Shown here one piece after another: positions 52,401-62,553 of a DNA stretch of 64,000 nt. The stretch lies in the NCBI RefSeq assembly GCF_937924975.1, contig NZ_CALEYG010000035.1, forward strand, positions 1-64,000, given 5' to 3'. Every line of letters begins with the position of its first letter. Positions within the stretch are counted from its first letter, which is position 1. This stretch comes from an uncultured Stomatobaculum sp. GTDB lineage: Bacteria > Bacillota > Clostridia > Lachnospirales > Lachnospiraceae. The notes under the pieces were generated by a model. That model was given only the letters and a program-made list of their open reading frames with translations, was not told where the DNA came from and did not search any database. The position numbers and the translations under genes are program-made.

Positions 52401-53302
52401 ACATTGTGCTGAATCCGCTCGGCGTGCCGTCGCGTATGAACATCGGACAGGTCAAGGAGATTCACTTCTCGCTCGCTGCCAAGGTGCTCGGCTTCAACGT
52501 GAGCTCCCCGGTCTTTGACGGCGCGGACGAGAACGACATCATGGATATGCTTGAGATGGCAAACGACTACGCAAACGGCAGCTTCGAGGACTTCAAGGCG
52601 AAGTACGGCGAAGTGCTGCGCCCGGAGGTCATGCAGTATCTCGAGGAACACCTCGATCACCGCGAGGAGTGGAAGGGTGTGCCGATTCAGCGAAACGGTA
52701 AGGTACAGCTCCGCGATGGCCGCACCGGCGAGCCGTTTGAGGGCGAGACCACGATCGGTTTCATGCATTACTTAAAGCTTCACCATCTGGTAGACGATAA
52801 GATTCACGCGCGTTCCACCGGTCCCTACGCAATGGTTACGCAGCAGCCGCTCGGCGGCAAGGCGCAGTTCGGCGGCCAGCGTTTCGGAGAGATGGAGGTC
52901 TGGGCGCTCGAGGCATACGGCGCAGCTTATACGCTGCAGGAGATTCTGACCTTCAAGTCGGACGATGTCGTGGGCCGTGTCAAGACCTACGAGGCCATCA
53001 TCAAGGGACAGAACATTCCGCAGGCAGGCGTGCCGGAGTCCTTCAAGGTGCTGCTCCGAGAGTTGCAGGCGCTGGGACTCGATGTGCGCGTGCTTCGCGA
53101 GAACGGCGAAGAGGTAGAACTGAAGGAAAATGTCGACGAGGAAAATGTGAGCATGCGCTCCATTCTCGAGGGCGATTCCAGACGCTACCGCGACGAGGAC
53201 AACTTTGCGGGCGCGGGCTATTCGACGCAGGAGTTCCAGGACGGCGAACTTGTGAACGTCGGAGAAGAAGCGACGGAAGATGACACACAGGGAGAAGCGT
53301 AA
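49463..53302 (+). CDS. rpoB: RNA polymerase beta subunit
   Basis: The 1279-residue catalytic subunit of RNA polymerase. The rifampicin region (near residues 490-520) reads SSQLSQFMDQNNPLSELTHK then RRLSALGPGGLSRDRAG, the wild-type pattern with Ser, His and Ser at the usual resistance positions, so sensitivity is expected. PIETPEGPNIGLI, EGYNYEDAVLLSERLV and the C-terminal QFGGQRFGEMEVWALEAYGA are conserved landmarks. The ATG at 49463 is preferred over GTG 49451 because AGGGGTGAT is a near-perfect Shine-Dalgarno site. 44 bases separate it from rpoC. Confidence 0.98.
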   Translation: MEKSNMRPIKAGKGIRMSFSRQKEVLQMPNLIEIQKDSYDWFLGEGLREVFRDIFPIEDFAGHLSLDFVDFQLYRDEAKYTIAECKERDATYAAPMKVKVRLYNKDKDEHKEHEVFMGDLPLMTDTGSFVINGAERVIVSQLVRSPGIYYTIEHDKVGKECYFCQVIPNRGAWLEYETDSNDVFNVRVDRTRKVPVTVLLRALGLGTNDEIKALFGDEPKLEASFLKDSTENYADGLLELYRKIRPGEPLSVESAEGLLRSMFFDPRRYDLARVGRYKFNKKLHLKNRVVGKELLEDAVDPNTGEILAESGTVITRELATEIQDAGIPYVMVKGTSTPERALKVLSNLMVDIRNYVDMENPTEYGIVEPVYYPALMEVLKEAEENKVDVKKYVKRHVDRLIPKHITKEDIFASINYNMQIEEGIGTTDDIDHLGNRRIRAVGELLQNQYRIGLSRMERVVRERMTTQDISEITPQSLINIKPVTAAVKEFFGSSQLSQFMDQNNPLSELTHKRRLSALGPGGLSRDRAGFEVRDVHYTHYGRMCPIETPEGPNIGLINSLASYARINPYGFIEAPYRVVDKSEDPKNPRVTDDVVYLAADEEDNFIVAQANEPLDEEGHFVHNNVSGRHKEETSAFQKRLIDLMDVSPKMVFSVATSMVPFLQNDDANRALMGSNMQRQAVPLMLTDAPVVSTGMEAKAAVDSGVCQVARHAGTVVMSSGSEITVRRDDNGEIEHYKLTKFQRSNQSNSYNQKPIVNAGDHVEEGEVIADGPSTHDGEIGLGKNPLIGFMTWEGYNYEDAVLLSERLVQNDVFTSIHIEEYECASRDTKLGAEEITRDVPGVGDDALRDLDDNGIIRIGAEVRAGDILVGKVTPKGETELTAEERLLRAIFGEKAREVRDTSLKVPHGAYGTVVEARVFTRENGDELSPGVNQNVRIYIAQKRKISVGDKMAGRHGNKGVVSRVLPVEDMPFLPNGRPLDIVLNPLGVPSRMNIGQVKEIHFSLAAKVLGFNVSSPVFDGADENDIMDMLEMANDYANGSFEDFKAKYGEVLRPEVMQYLEEHLDHREEWKGVPIQRNGKVQLRDGRTGEPFEGETTIGFMHYLKLHHLVDDKIHARSTGPYAMVTQQPLGGKAQFGGQRFGEMEVWALEAYGAAYTLQEILTFKSDDVVGRVKTYEAIIKGQNIPQAGVPESFKVLLRELQALGLDVRVLRENGEEVELKENVDEENVSMRSILEGDSRRYRDEDNFAGAGYSTQEFQDGELVNVGEEATEDDTQGEA

Positions 53303-53346
53303 GTGTCAGATCACTTCGCGGTTTCAAGAGAAGGAGGCTGTACTGA

Positions 53347-57039
<3,693 letters not shown>

Positions 57040-57045
57040 GTCTGC

Positions 57046-57074
57046 TTGACAAACAAATAAATACAGCGTATATT
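57046..57074 (+). promoter_or_regulatory. Strong promoter of rpsL
   Basis: Perfect TTGACA (57046-57051) and TATATT (57069-57074) with a 17-base spacer. It begins seven bases after the rpoC stop codon, so rpsL has its own promoter in addition to any readthrough from rpoC. Confidence 0.85.
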
Positions 57075-57105
57075 GATATGGCGTGCCCTATGGACATGCC
57101 ATATC
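57075..57105 (+). promoter_or_regulatory. Palindrome at the rpsL transcription start
   Basis: GATATGGCGTG (57075-57085) pairs with CATGCCATATC (57095-57105), 11 bp with one G-T, around a nine-base loop. It begins right after the -10 box, so the start site falls inside it. It could be an operator or, in RNA, a 5'-terminal stem. There is no T-run, so a terminator is unlikely. Confidence 0.65.
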
Positions 57106-57177
57106 TTTATGTCCGGGAAACGCAAAAAACTGCAGGAACGCAACCGCAGAACACTATCACAAGGAGGAAACAGAAGA

Positions 57178-57597
57178 ATGCCTACATTCAACCAGTTAGT
57201 CAAAAAAGGCAGAGAAACTTCCGAGCGCAAGCCCAAGGCTCCGGCGCTTCTCAGAAGCTTCAACTCGCTTCACAAGAAGCCGATTGCCGACAACTGCCCG
57301 CAGAAGAGAGGCGTGTGCACCGCCGTCAAGACGGCGACCCCGAAGAAGCCGAACTCCGCGCTGAGAAAGATCGCGAGAGTCCGTCTCTCGAACGGCGTTG
57401 AGGTGACGAGCTACATCCCGGGCGAGGGCCACAATCTCCAGGAGCACAGCGTTGTGCTGATCCGCGGCGGAAGAGTCAAGGACCTGCCCGGTACCCGTTA
57501 CCACATTATCCGTGGAACGCTGGATACCGCAGGTGTCGCAAACCGCCAGCAGGCCCGCTCCAAGTACGGCGCTAAGCGTCCGAAGGCGAAGAAGTAA
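57178..57597 (+). CDS. rpsL: 30S ribosomal protein S12
   Basis: The 139-residue protein starts MPTFNQLVKKGRE and contains the streptomycin-site motif TPKKPNSALRK with wild-type lysines. YIPGEGHNLQEHSVVLIRGG and VKDLPGTRYHIIRG are conserved. AAGGAGG precedes the ATG. S12 sits at the decoding centre. Its leader holds the palindrome at 57075-57105. Confidence 0.98.
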   Translation: MPTFNQLVKKGRETSERKPKAPALLRSFNSLHKKPIADNCPQKRGVCTAVKTATPKKPNSALRKIARVRLSNGVEVTSYIPGEGHNLQEHSVVLIRGGRVKDLPGTRYHIIRGTLDTAGVANRQQARSKYGAKRPKAKK

Positions 57598-57726
57598 TCT
57601 TACGCCACAGAACCAGGCGATCATAGACTCATAAGTGCACGATTGTGATATGTGCTGCAGGTTGCAGGAAATAAATCAGAATCCGCACGAACAACCTAAT
57701 GGGATGAGTACCGATGATCTAATTCA

Positions 57727-57748
57727 CGGACGGGGATGGTGCCGTCCG
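57727..57748 (+). promoter_or_regulatory. Hairpin in the rpsL-rpsG intergenic leader
   Basis: CGGACGG (57727-57733) pairs with CCGTCCG (57742-57748) around an eight-base loop, followed by an AT-rich stretch and the rpsG ribosome site. The 173-base gap between rpsL and rpsG is long; in E. coli S7 binds the corresponding intergenic RNA. Whether that holds here is unknown. I see no other feature in the gap. Confidence 0.5.
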
Positions 57749-57770
57749 CATAATTAAGGAGGGAAGTAAC

Positions 57771-58241
57771 GTGCCACGCAAAGGACAGACAAGAAAGAGA
57801 ACTGTTCCGGCAGATCCGGTTTACAACAACGCAGTTGTGACCAAACTGGTCAACCAGATCATGCTGGATGGCAAGAAGGGCATCGCACAGAAGATTGTGT
57901 ACGGTGCATTTGAACGCATTCGCGAGAAGACGGGCAAGGAGCCGGTCGAGGTCTTTGAGGCTGCCATGAACAACATCATGCCGGTGCTCGAGGTCAAGGC
58001 GAAGAGAATCGGCGGCGCAACCTACCAGGTGCCGATCGAGGTGAAGCCGGAGAGAAGACAGGCGCTTGCGCTTCGTTGGCTCACGAGTTTCTCCCGCGCG
58101 CGCGGCGAGAAGACGCAGGAAGAGCGTCTCGCGGCAGAGCTGATGGATGCTGCAAACAACACCGGCTCCGCAGTCAAGAGAAAAGAAGATATGCACAAGA
58201 TGGCAGAGGCAAACAAGGCTTTTGCTCACTACAGATTTTAA
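57771..58241 (+). CDS. rpsG: 30S ribosomal protein S7
   Basis: The 156-residue protein starts PRKGQTRKRTVPADPVYNN and has VTKLVNQIMLDGKKG and YQVPIEVKPERRQALALRW, typical S7. S7 nucleates assembly of the 16S rRNA 3' domain. The start codon is GTG with AAGGAGGG upstream. It is 15 bases before fusA. Confidence 0.97.
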   Translation: MPRKGQTRKRTVPADPVYNNAVVTKLVNQIMLDGKKGIAQKIVYGAFERIREKTGKEPVEVFEAAMNNIMPVLEVKAKRIGGATYQVPIEVKPERRQALALRWLTSFSRARGEKTQEERLAAELMDAANNTGSAVKRKEDMHKMAEANKAFAHYRF

Positions 58242-58256
58242 TTAGGAGGAGAGTCA

Positions 58257-60380
58257 GTGGCTGCAAGTAAAGAACGTCAGTACCCTCTCGAGAGGACCAG
58301 AAATATCGGAATCATGGCGCATATCGATGCCGGAAAAACGACACTGACCGAGCGCATCCTCTACTACACAGGCGTCAACTACAAGATCGGTGAGACCTAC
58401 GAAGGTACCTCCACGATGGACTACATGGAGCAGGAGAGAGAGCGCGGCATTACGATTACGTCTGCCGCAACGACCTGCCATTGGACCCTGCAGGAGAGAA
58501 ATCAGGTCAAGCCGGGTGCGAAGGAACACCGCATCAACATCATCGATACGCCCGGACACGTCGATTTCACGATCGAGGTTGAGAGATCGCTCCGCGTCCT
58601 GGACGGCGCTGTCGGTGTCTTCGACGCAAAGGGCGGTGTTGAGCCCCAGTCGGAGAACGTCTGGAGACAGGCGGATACCTACCACGTTCCGCGTATCGCC
58701 TTCATCAACAAGATGGATATCATGGGCGCGAACTTCTTCATGACGGTCGACCAGATTGAGCATCGTCTCGGCAAGAACCCGGTCTGCATTCAGTTGCCGA
58801 TCGGCAAGGAGAACGATTTCAAGGGCATCATCGACCTCGTGGAGATGCAGGCTTATATCTACAACGGCAACAAGGGCGACGACATCTCGATTACCGACAT
58901 TCCGGAAGAGCTGAAGGACGAGGCGAATGAGTGGCACCAGAAGATGGTGGAGCAGATCTGCGACCTCGACGAGGAGCTCATGGAGAAGTACCTCGAGGGC
59001 GAGGAGCCGTCGATCGAGGAGCTGAAGAGAGTGCTCCGCAAGGGCACCTGCGAGAACAACGCTGTTCCGGTCTGCTGCGGATCCGCACACTTCAACAAGG
59101 GCATTCAGAAGCTCCTTGACGCTGTCATCGAGTATATGCCCTCCCCGCTGGACATCCCGGCTATCAAGGGCTGGACGCTGGACGGCGAGGAAGACGAGCG
59201 TAAGGCTTCCGATGAGGAGCCGTTCTCCGCACTCGCATTCAAGATTATTTCCGACCCGTTCGTCGGCCGTCTCGCATTCTTCCGTGTCTACTCGGGCACG
59301 CTGAACACCGGTTCCTACGTCCTCAACTCCTCGAAGGAGAAGAAGGAGCGCGTGGGCCGTATTCTGCAGATGCACGCAGACAAGAGAATGGAGCTCGAGA
59401 AAGTGTTCTCCGGCGACATCGCCGCTGCGGTCGGCTTCAAGGCAACTTCGACCGGTGATACGATCTGCGACGAGCAGCATCCGATCATCCTCGAGTCCCT
59501 GGAGATTCCGAAGCCGGTTATCGACATCGCAATCGAGCCGAAGACCAAGGCCGGTCAGACCAAGATGATCGACGCGCTGCAGAAGCTTGCGGAGGAGGAT
59601 CCGACCTTCCACGCGACGACCAACGCGGAGACCGGTCAGACCATCATCTCCGGAATGGGCGAGTTGCACCTTGAGATCATTGTCGACCGTCTGCTTCGCG
59701 AGTACAACGTCGAGGCAAATGTCGGTGCGCCGCAGGTTGCATACAAGGAGACCTTCACCAAGCCGGTGGATGTCGAGTCCAAGTATGTCAAGCAGTCCGG
59801 CGGTAAGGGCCAGTACGGTCATTGTAAAGTTAAGTTCGAGCCGATGGACGCAAACGCAGAGAAGACCTACGAGTTTGTCAACGCCGTGACCGGCGGTGCA
59901 ATCCCGAAGGAGTTCATTGCCCCGATCGACGAAGGTATCCAGGAGGCTGCGAAGAGCGGTATTCTCGGCGGCTATCCGGTGCTCGGTGTCAAGGCGACTG
60001 TCTACGACGGTTCCTACCACGAGGTCGACTCCTCGGAGATGGCCTTCCACATCGCAGGCTCGCTGGCATTCAAGGATGCCATGCAGAAGGGCGGCGCTGT
60101 GCTGCTTGAGCCGATCATGAAGGTCGAGGTCACAATCCCGGAGGATTACATGGGCTTCGTCGTCGGCGACATCAACTCCCGTCGCGGTCGCGTCGAGGGC
60201 TTTGAGGATATCTCCGGCGGCAAGATGATTAAGGCATTCGTTCCGCTTTCCGAGATGTTCGGTTATTCGACCGATCTTCGTTCCGGTACGCAGGGCCGCG
60301 GTAACTACTCGATGTTCTTCGAGAAGTACGAGCAGGTTCCGAAGAACATTGCGGACAAGATTCTCTCGGACAAGAAGTGA
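58257..60380 (+). CDS. fusA: Elongation factor G
   Basis: The 707-residue GTPase drives tRNA-mRNA translocation. NIGIMAHIDAGKTTLTE is the G1 loop (P-loop), ERGITITSAATT the switch region, DTPGHVDFT the G3 motif and NKMDIMGANFF the G4 motif. The start codon is GTG with AGGAGGAG upstream. C-terminal GRGNYSMFFEKYEQVPKNI is usual. No truncation is seen. Confidence 0.98.
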   Translation: MAASKERQYPLERTRNIGIMAHIDAGKTTLTERILYYTGVNYKIGETYEGTSTMDYMEQERERGITITSAATTCHWTLQERNQVKPGAKEHRINIIDTPGHVDFTIEVERSLRVLDGAVGVFDAKGGVEPQSENVWRQADTYHVPRIAFINKMDIMGANFFMTVDQIEHRLGKNPVCIQLPIGKENDFKGIIDLVEMQAYIYNGNKGDDISITDIPEELKDEANEWHQKMVEQICDLDEELMEKYLEGEEPSIEELKRVLRKGTCENNAVPVCCGSAHFNKGIQKLLDAVIEYMPSPLDIPAIKGWTLDGEEDERKASDEEPFSALAFKIISDPFVGRLAFFRVYSGTLNTGSYVLNSSKEKKERVGRILQMHADKRMELEKVFSGDIAAAVGFKATSTGDTICDEQHPIILESLEIPKPVIDIAIEPKTKAGQTKMIDALQKLAEEDPTFHATTNAETGQTIISGMGELHLEIIVDRLLREYNVEANVGAPQVAYKETFTKPVDVESKYVKQSGGKGQYGHCKVKFEPMDANAEKTYEFVNAVTGGAIPKEFIAPIDEGIQEAAKSGILGGYPVLGVKATVYDGSYHEVDSSEMAFHIAGSLAFKDAMQKGGAVLLEPIMKVEVTIPEDYMGFVVGDINSRRGRVEGFEDISGGKMIKAFVPLSEMFGYSTDLRSGTQGRGNYSMFFEKYEQVPKNIADKILSDKK

Positions 60381-60387
60381 GCGGGTA

Positions 60388-60416
60388 TTGATTAAATTCC
60401 CCGCATAAGCTATAAT
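60388..60416 (+). promoter_or_regulatory. Promoter of tuf
   Basis: TTGATT at 60388-60393 and a perfect TATAAT at 60411-60416 with a 17-base spacer, eight bases after the fusA stop. A small ATAATC/GATTAT hairpin lies in the leader. Confidence 0.75.
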
Positions 60417-60480
60417 TCAAACTAGTATATTTTGATAATCTGAGATTATATTTCGGATTTCACCAAGGAGGAAATTTTCA

Positions 60481-61680
60481 ATGGCTAAGGCTAAATTTGA
60501 CAGAACCAAGCCCCACTGCAACATCGGCACCATCGGCCACGTTGACCACGGCAAAACCACTCTGACTGCGGCAATCACGAAGGTTCTCGCAACCAGACTG
60601 CCCTCCGACACGAACAAGATCGTCGACTTCGAGAACATCGATAAGGCACCGGAGGAGAGAGAGCGTGGTATCACGATCAACACCGCCCATGTCGAGTACG
60701 AGACCAAGGCTCGTCACTACGCACATGTCGACTGCCCCGGACACGCTGACTATGTCAAGAACATGATCACCGGCGCAGCACAGATGGACGGCGCTATCCT
60801 CGTCGTTGCTGCAACCGACGGTGTTATGGCGCAGACCCGTGAGCACATCCTGCTCGCTCGTCAGGTTAACGTTCCGTACATCGTTGTCTTCATGAACAAG
60901 TGCGACATGGTCGACGATGAGGAGCTCCTTGACCTCGTCGAGATGGAGATCAGAGAGCTGCTGAACGACTACGGCTTCCCGGGCGATGATGTCCCGATCA
61001 TTCGCGGTTCCGCTCTGAAGGCGCTTGAGGATCCGAATGGCCCGTGGGGCGACAAGATCATGGACCTCATGAACGCTGTCGATGAGGCAATTCCGGAGCC
61101 GGAGCACGAGAACGACAAGCCGTTCCTGATGCCGGTCGAGGATGTCTTCACGATTACCGGTCGTGGTACCGTTGCTACCGGTCGTGTGGAGAGAGGTACC
61201 ATCAAGCTCAACGACGAAGTCGAGCTCATCGGTATCAAGGAAGAGGGCAGAAAGACTGTCGTTACCGGTATCGAGATGTTCAGAAAGCTCCTTGACTACG
61301 CTGAGGCAGGCGACAATGTTGGTCTCCTTCTTCGCGGTGTCAACAGAGAGGACATCCTTCGCGGCCAGGTTCTGGCTAAGCCGGGTACGGTTACCTGCCA
61401 CACCAAGTTCACGGCTCAGGTTTACGTCCTGAAAAAGGAAGAGGGTGGCCGTCACACGCCGTTCTTCAACAACTACCGTCCGCAGTTCTACTTCAGAACC
61501 ACGGACGTGACCGGTGTTTGCGTTCTTCCGGAAGGCACCGAGATGTGCATGCCGGGCGACAACATTGAGATGACGGTTGAGCTGATTCACCCGATCGCTA
61601 TGGAGCAGGGTCTCCGCTTCGCTATCCGCGAGGGCGGCAGAACCGTCGGTTCCGGCAGAGTCGTTAAGATCATCGAGTAA
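60481..61680 (+). CDS. tuf: Elongation factor Tu
   Basis: The 399-residue GTPase delivers aminoacyl-tRNA to the ribosome. HVDHGKTTLTA (20-30) is the P-loop, GITINTAHVEYE the switch I region, DCPGHADYVKNM the G3 motif and NKCDMV the G4 motif. The C-terminal domains end AIREGGRTVGSGRVVKI. An AAGGAGG site precedes the ATG. Its codon use is more biased than that of neighbouring genes, as expected for a highly expressed protein. A strong terminator follows. Confidence 0.99.
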   Translation: MAKAKFDRTKPHCNIGTIGHVDHGKTTLTAAITKVLATRLPSDTNKIVDFENIDKAPEERERGITINTAHVEYETKARHYAHVDCPGHADYVKNMITGAAQMDGAILVVAATDGVMAQTREHILLARQVNVPYIVVFMNKCDMVDDEELLDLVEMEIRELLNDYGFPGDDVPIIRGSALKALEDPNGPWGDKIMDLMNAVDEAIPEPEHENDKPFLMPVEDVFTITGRGTVATGRVERGTIKLNDEVELIGIKEEGRKTVVTGIEMFRKLLDYAEAGDNVGLLLRGVNREDILRGQVLAKPGTVTCHTKFTAQVYVLKKEEGGRHTPFFNNYRPQFYFRTTDVTGVCVLPEGTEMCMPGDNIEMTVELIHPIAMEQGLRFAIREGGRTVGSGRVVKIIE

Positions 61681-61731
61681 TCAGATCTAATTTAAATGAA
61701 CATCGCCATGCGGCGATTACGATCCTACGGT

Positions 61732-61772
61732 GAAGAGGCCGGGAGCGAAAGCTCTCGGCCTCTTCGTTTTTT
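61732..61772 (+). terminator. Terminator of tuf
   Basis: GAAGAGGCCGGGAGC (61732-61746) pairs with GCTCTCGGCCTCTTC (61751-61765) with one G-U pair around a GAAA tetraloop, followed by GTTTTTT. A very stable intrinsic terminator. Confidence 0.95.
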
Positions 61773-61781
61773 GTTCAACCG

Positions 61782-61810
61782 TTGACGCAACAAGCCGTTT
61801 GCCGTATGAT
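61782..61810 (+). promoter_or_regulatory. Promoter of the hicAB cassette
   Basis: TTGACG at 61782-61787 and TATGAT at 61805-61810 with a 17-base spacer, right after the tuf terminator. Confidence 0.7.
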
Positions 61811-61844
61811 AAAACCATAGAGTGGTACTAAAATGAGGTGTGAA

Positions 61845-62066
61845 ATGCCGACAAAAGAGAAGTTACTGCGAAAGCTGTTTCAGAAAAGATTGCCGAGAAA
61901 TTTCACCAAGCAGGACTTGAGTGCATTGATGGCACAGTGCGGATGCCGCAAGGGGCAGGGAGGAAGAGGCTCCGGAATTCGCTTTTTCCATGAAGCCAGT
62001 GGAAGAATTTTGGCGTTTGATGAACCGCATCCGGAAAATGAGTTGTACCCGTATCAGCTTAAATGA
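61845..62066 (+). pseudogene. hicA: HicA-family toxin, cut by an in-frame TGA
   Basis: HicA toxins are small double-stranded-RNA-binding-fold proteins that cleave mRNA. The 73-residue frame starts MPTKEKLLRKLFQKRLPRNF and contains GGRGSGIRFFHEASGRILAF then HPENELYPYQLK, the pattern of the HicA subgroup with a C-terminal PHPxNxLxxYQ motif. A TGA at 62064-62066 stops it. Read past that TGA, the same frame gives VRRFLREIGEYREDKTNDGV, which looks like the missing last helix, and would overlap the hicB start as toxin-antitoxin pairs usually do. It also has Gly where many HicA proteins have the catalytic His of GSH. The region is AT-richer than its flanks. GAGG precedes the ATG. Confidence 0.75.
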
Positions 62067-62115
62067 GTGCGGCGATTTCTTCGAGAAATCGGAGAGTACA
62101 GAGAGGATAAAACAA

Positions 62116-62457
62116 ATGATGGAGTATAAGGGCTATCACGCAGAAATCAAGTATTCGGATGAAGATAGATTATTTGTGGGACAAGTAGTTGGAGTGAGTG
62201 ATACGCTGGCGTTTCACGGTGCTTCCGTAAGCGAACTGGAGCAAATGTTTCACCAATCGATTGACAACTATCTGGAGCTTTGCAGAGAATTTGGGAAGGT
62301 ACCCGAGAGAGAATACAAGGGAAAATTTAATGTACGGATTCCGGCAGCCTTGCATAGAACTGCAGTACTTTGCGCAAAACAGAGGGAGATGTCTTTGAAT
62401 GACTTTGTGACGCGCGCCCTGGAAGCGGCGTGTGCGAAGCTCACGGTCGAAGCTTAA
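62116..62457 (+). CDS. hicB: HicB-family antitoxin
   Basis: The 113-residue protein has an N-terminal HicB domain (about 1-55) starting MMEYKGYHAEIKYSDEDR and FVGQVVGVSDTLAFHG, and a C-terminal ribbon-helix-helix DNA-binding part (about 68-106) with GKFNVRIPAALHRTAVLCAK then MSLNDFVTRALEAA. HicB binds HicA and represses its operon. The frame is open further upstream, but GAGAGGATAAAAC and the family start support 62116 (or the next ATG at 62119). Base composition is AT-richer than neighbours, which suggests acquisition by transfer. Confidence 0.9.
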   Translation: MMEYKGYHAEIKYSDEDRLFVGQVVGVSDTLAFHGASVSELEQMFHQSIDNYLELCREFGKVPEREYKGKFNVRIPAALHRTAVLCAKQREMSLNDFVTRALEAACAKLTVEA

Positions 62458-62463
62458 AAGCGC

Positions 62464-62491
62464 TTGTATAAAACGAAAAAAGGCGTATAAT
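62464..62491 (+). promoter_or_regulatory. Promoter of the AGCS symporter gene
   Basis: TTGTAT at 62464-62469 and a perfect TATAAT at 62486-62491 with a 16-base spacer. Confidence 0.65.
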
Positions 62492-62553
62492 GTTCCTTAT
62501 ATAATTTAGCGCGTTAAAGCGAAAAAGTAAGTGAGAAACAGGGGGATGTGGGG

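Noticed and set aside
50315..52768. Long open frame (817 codons) on the minus strand opposite rpoB
   Set aside because: It lies entirely inside rpoB in antisense. GC-rich codon bias leaves long stop-free antisense frames; it has no ribosome site and no recognisable domain.
58254..60050. 598-codon minus-strand frame opposite fusA
   Set aside because: Antisense of a highly conserved gene; the translation has no domain signal.
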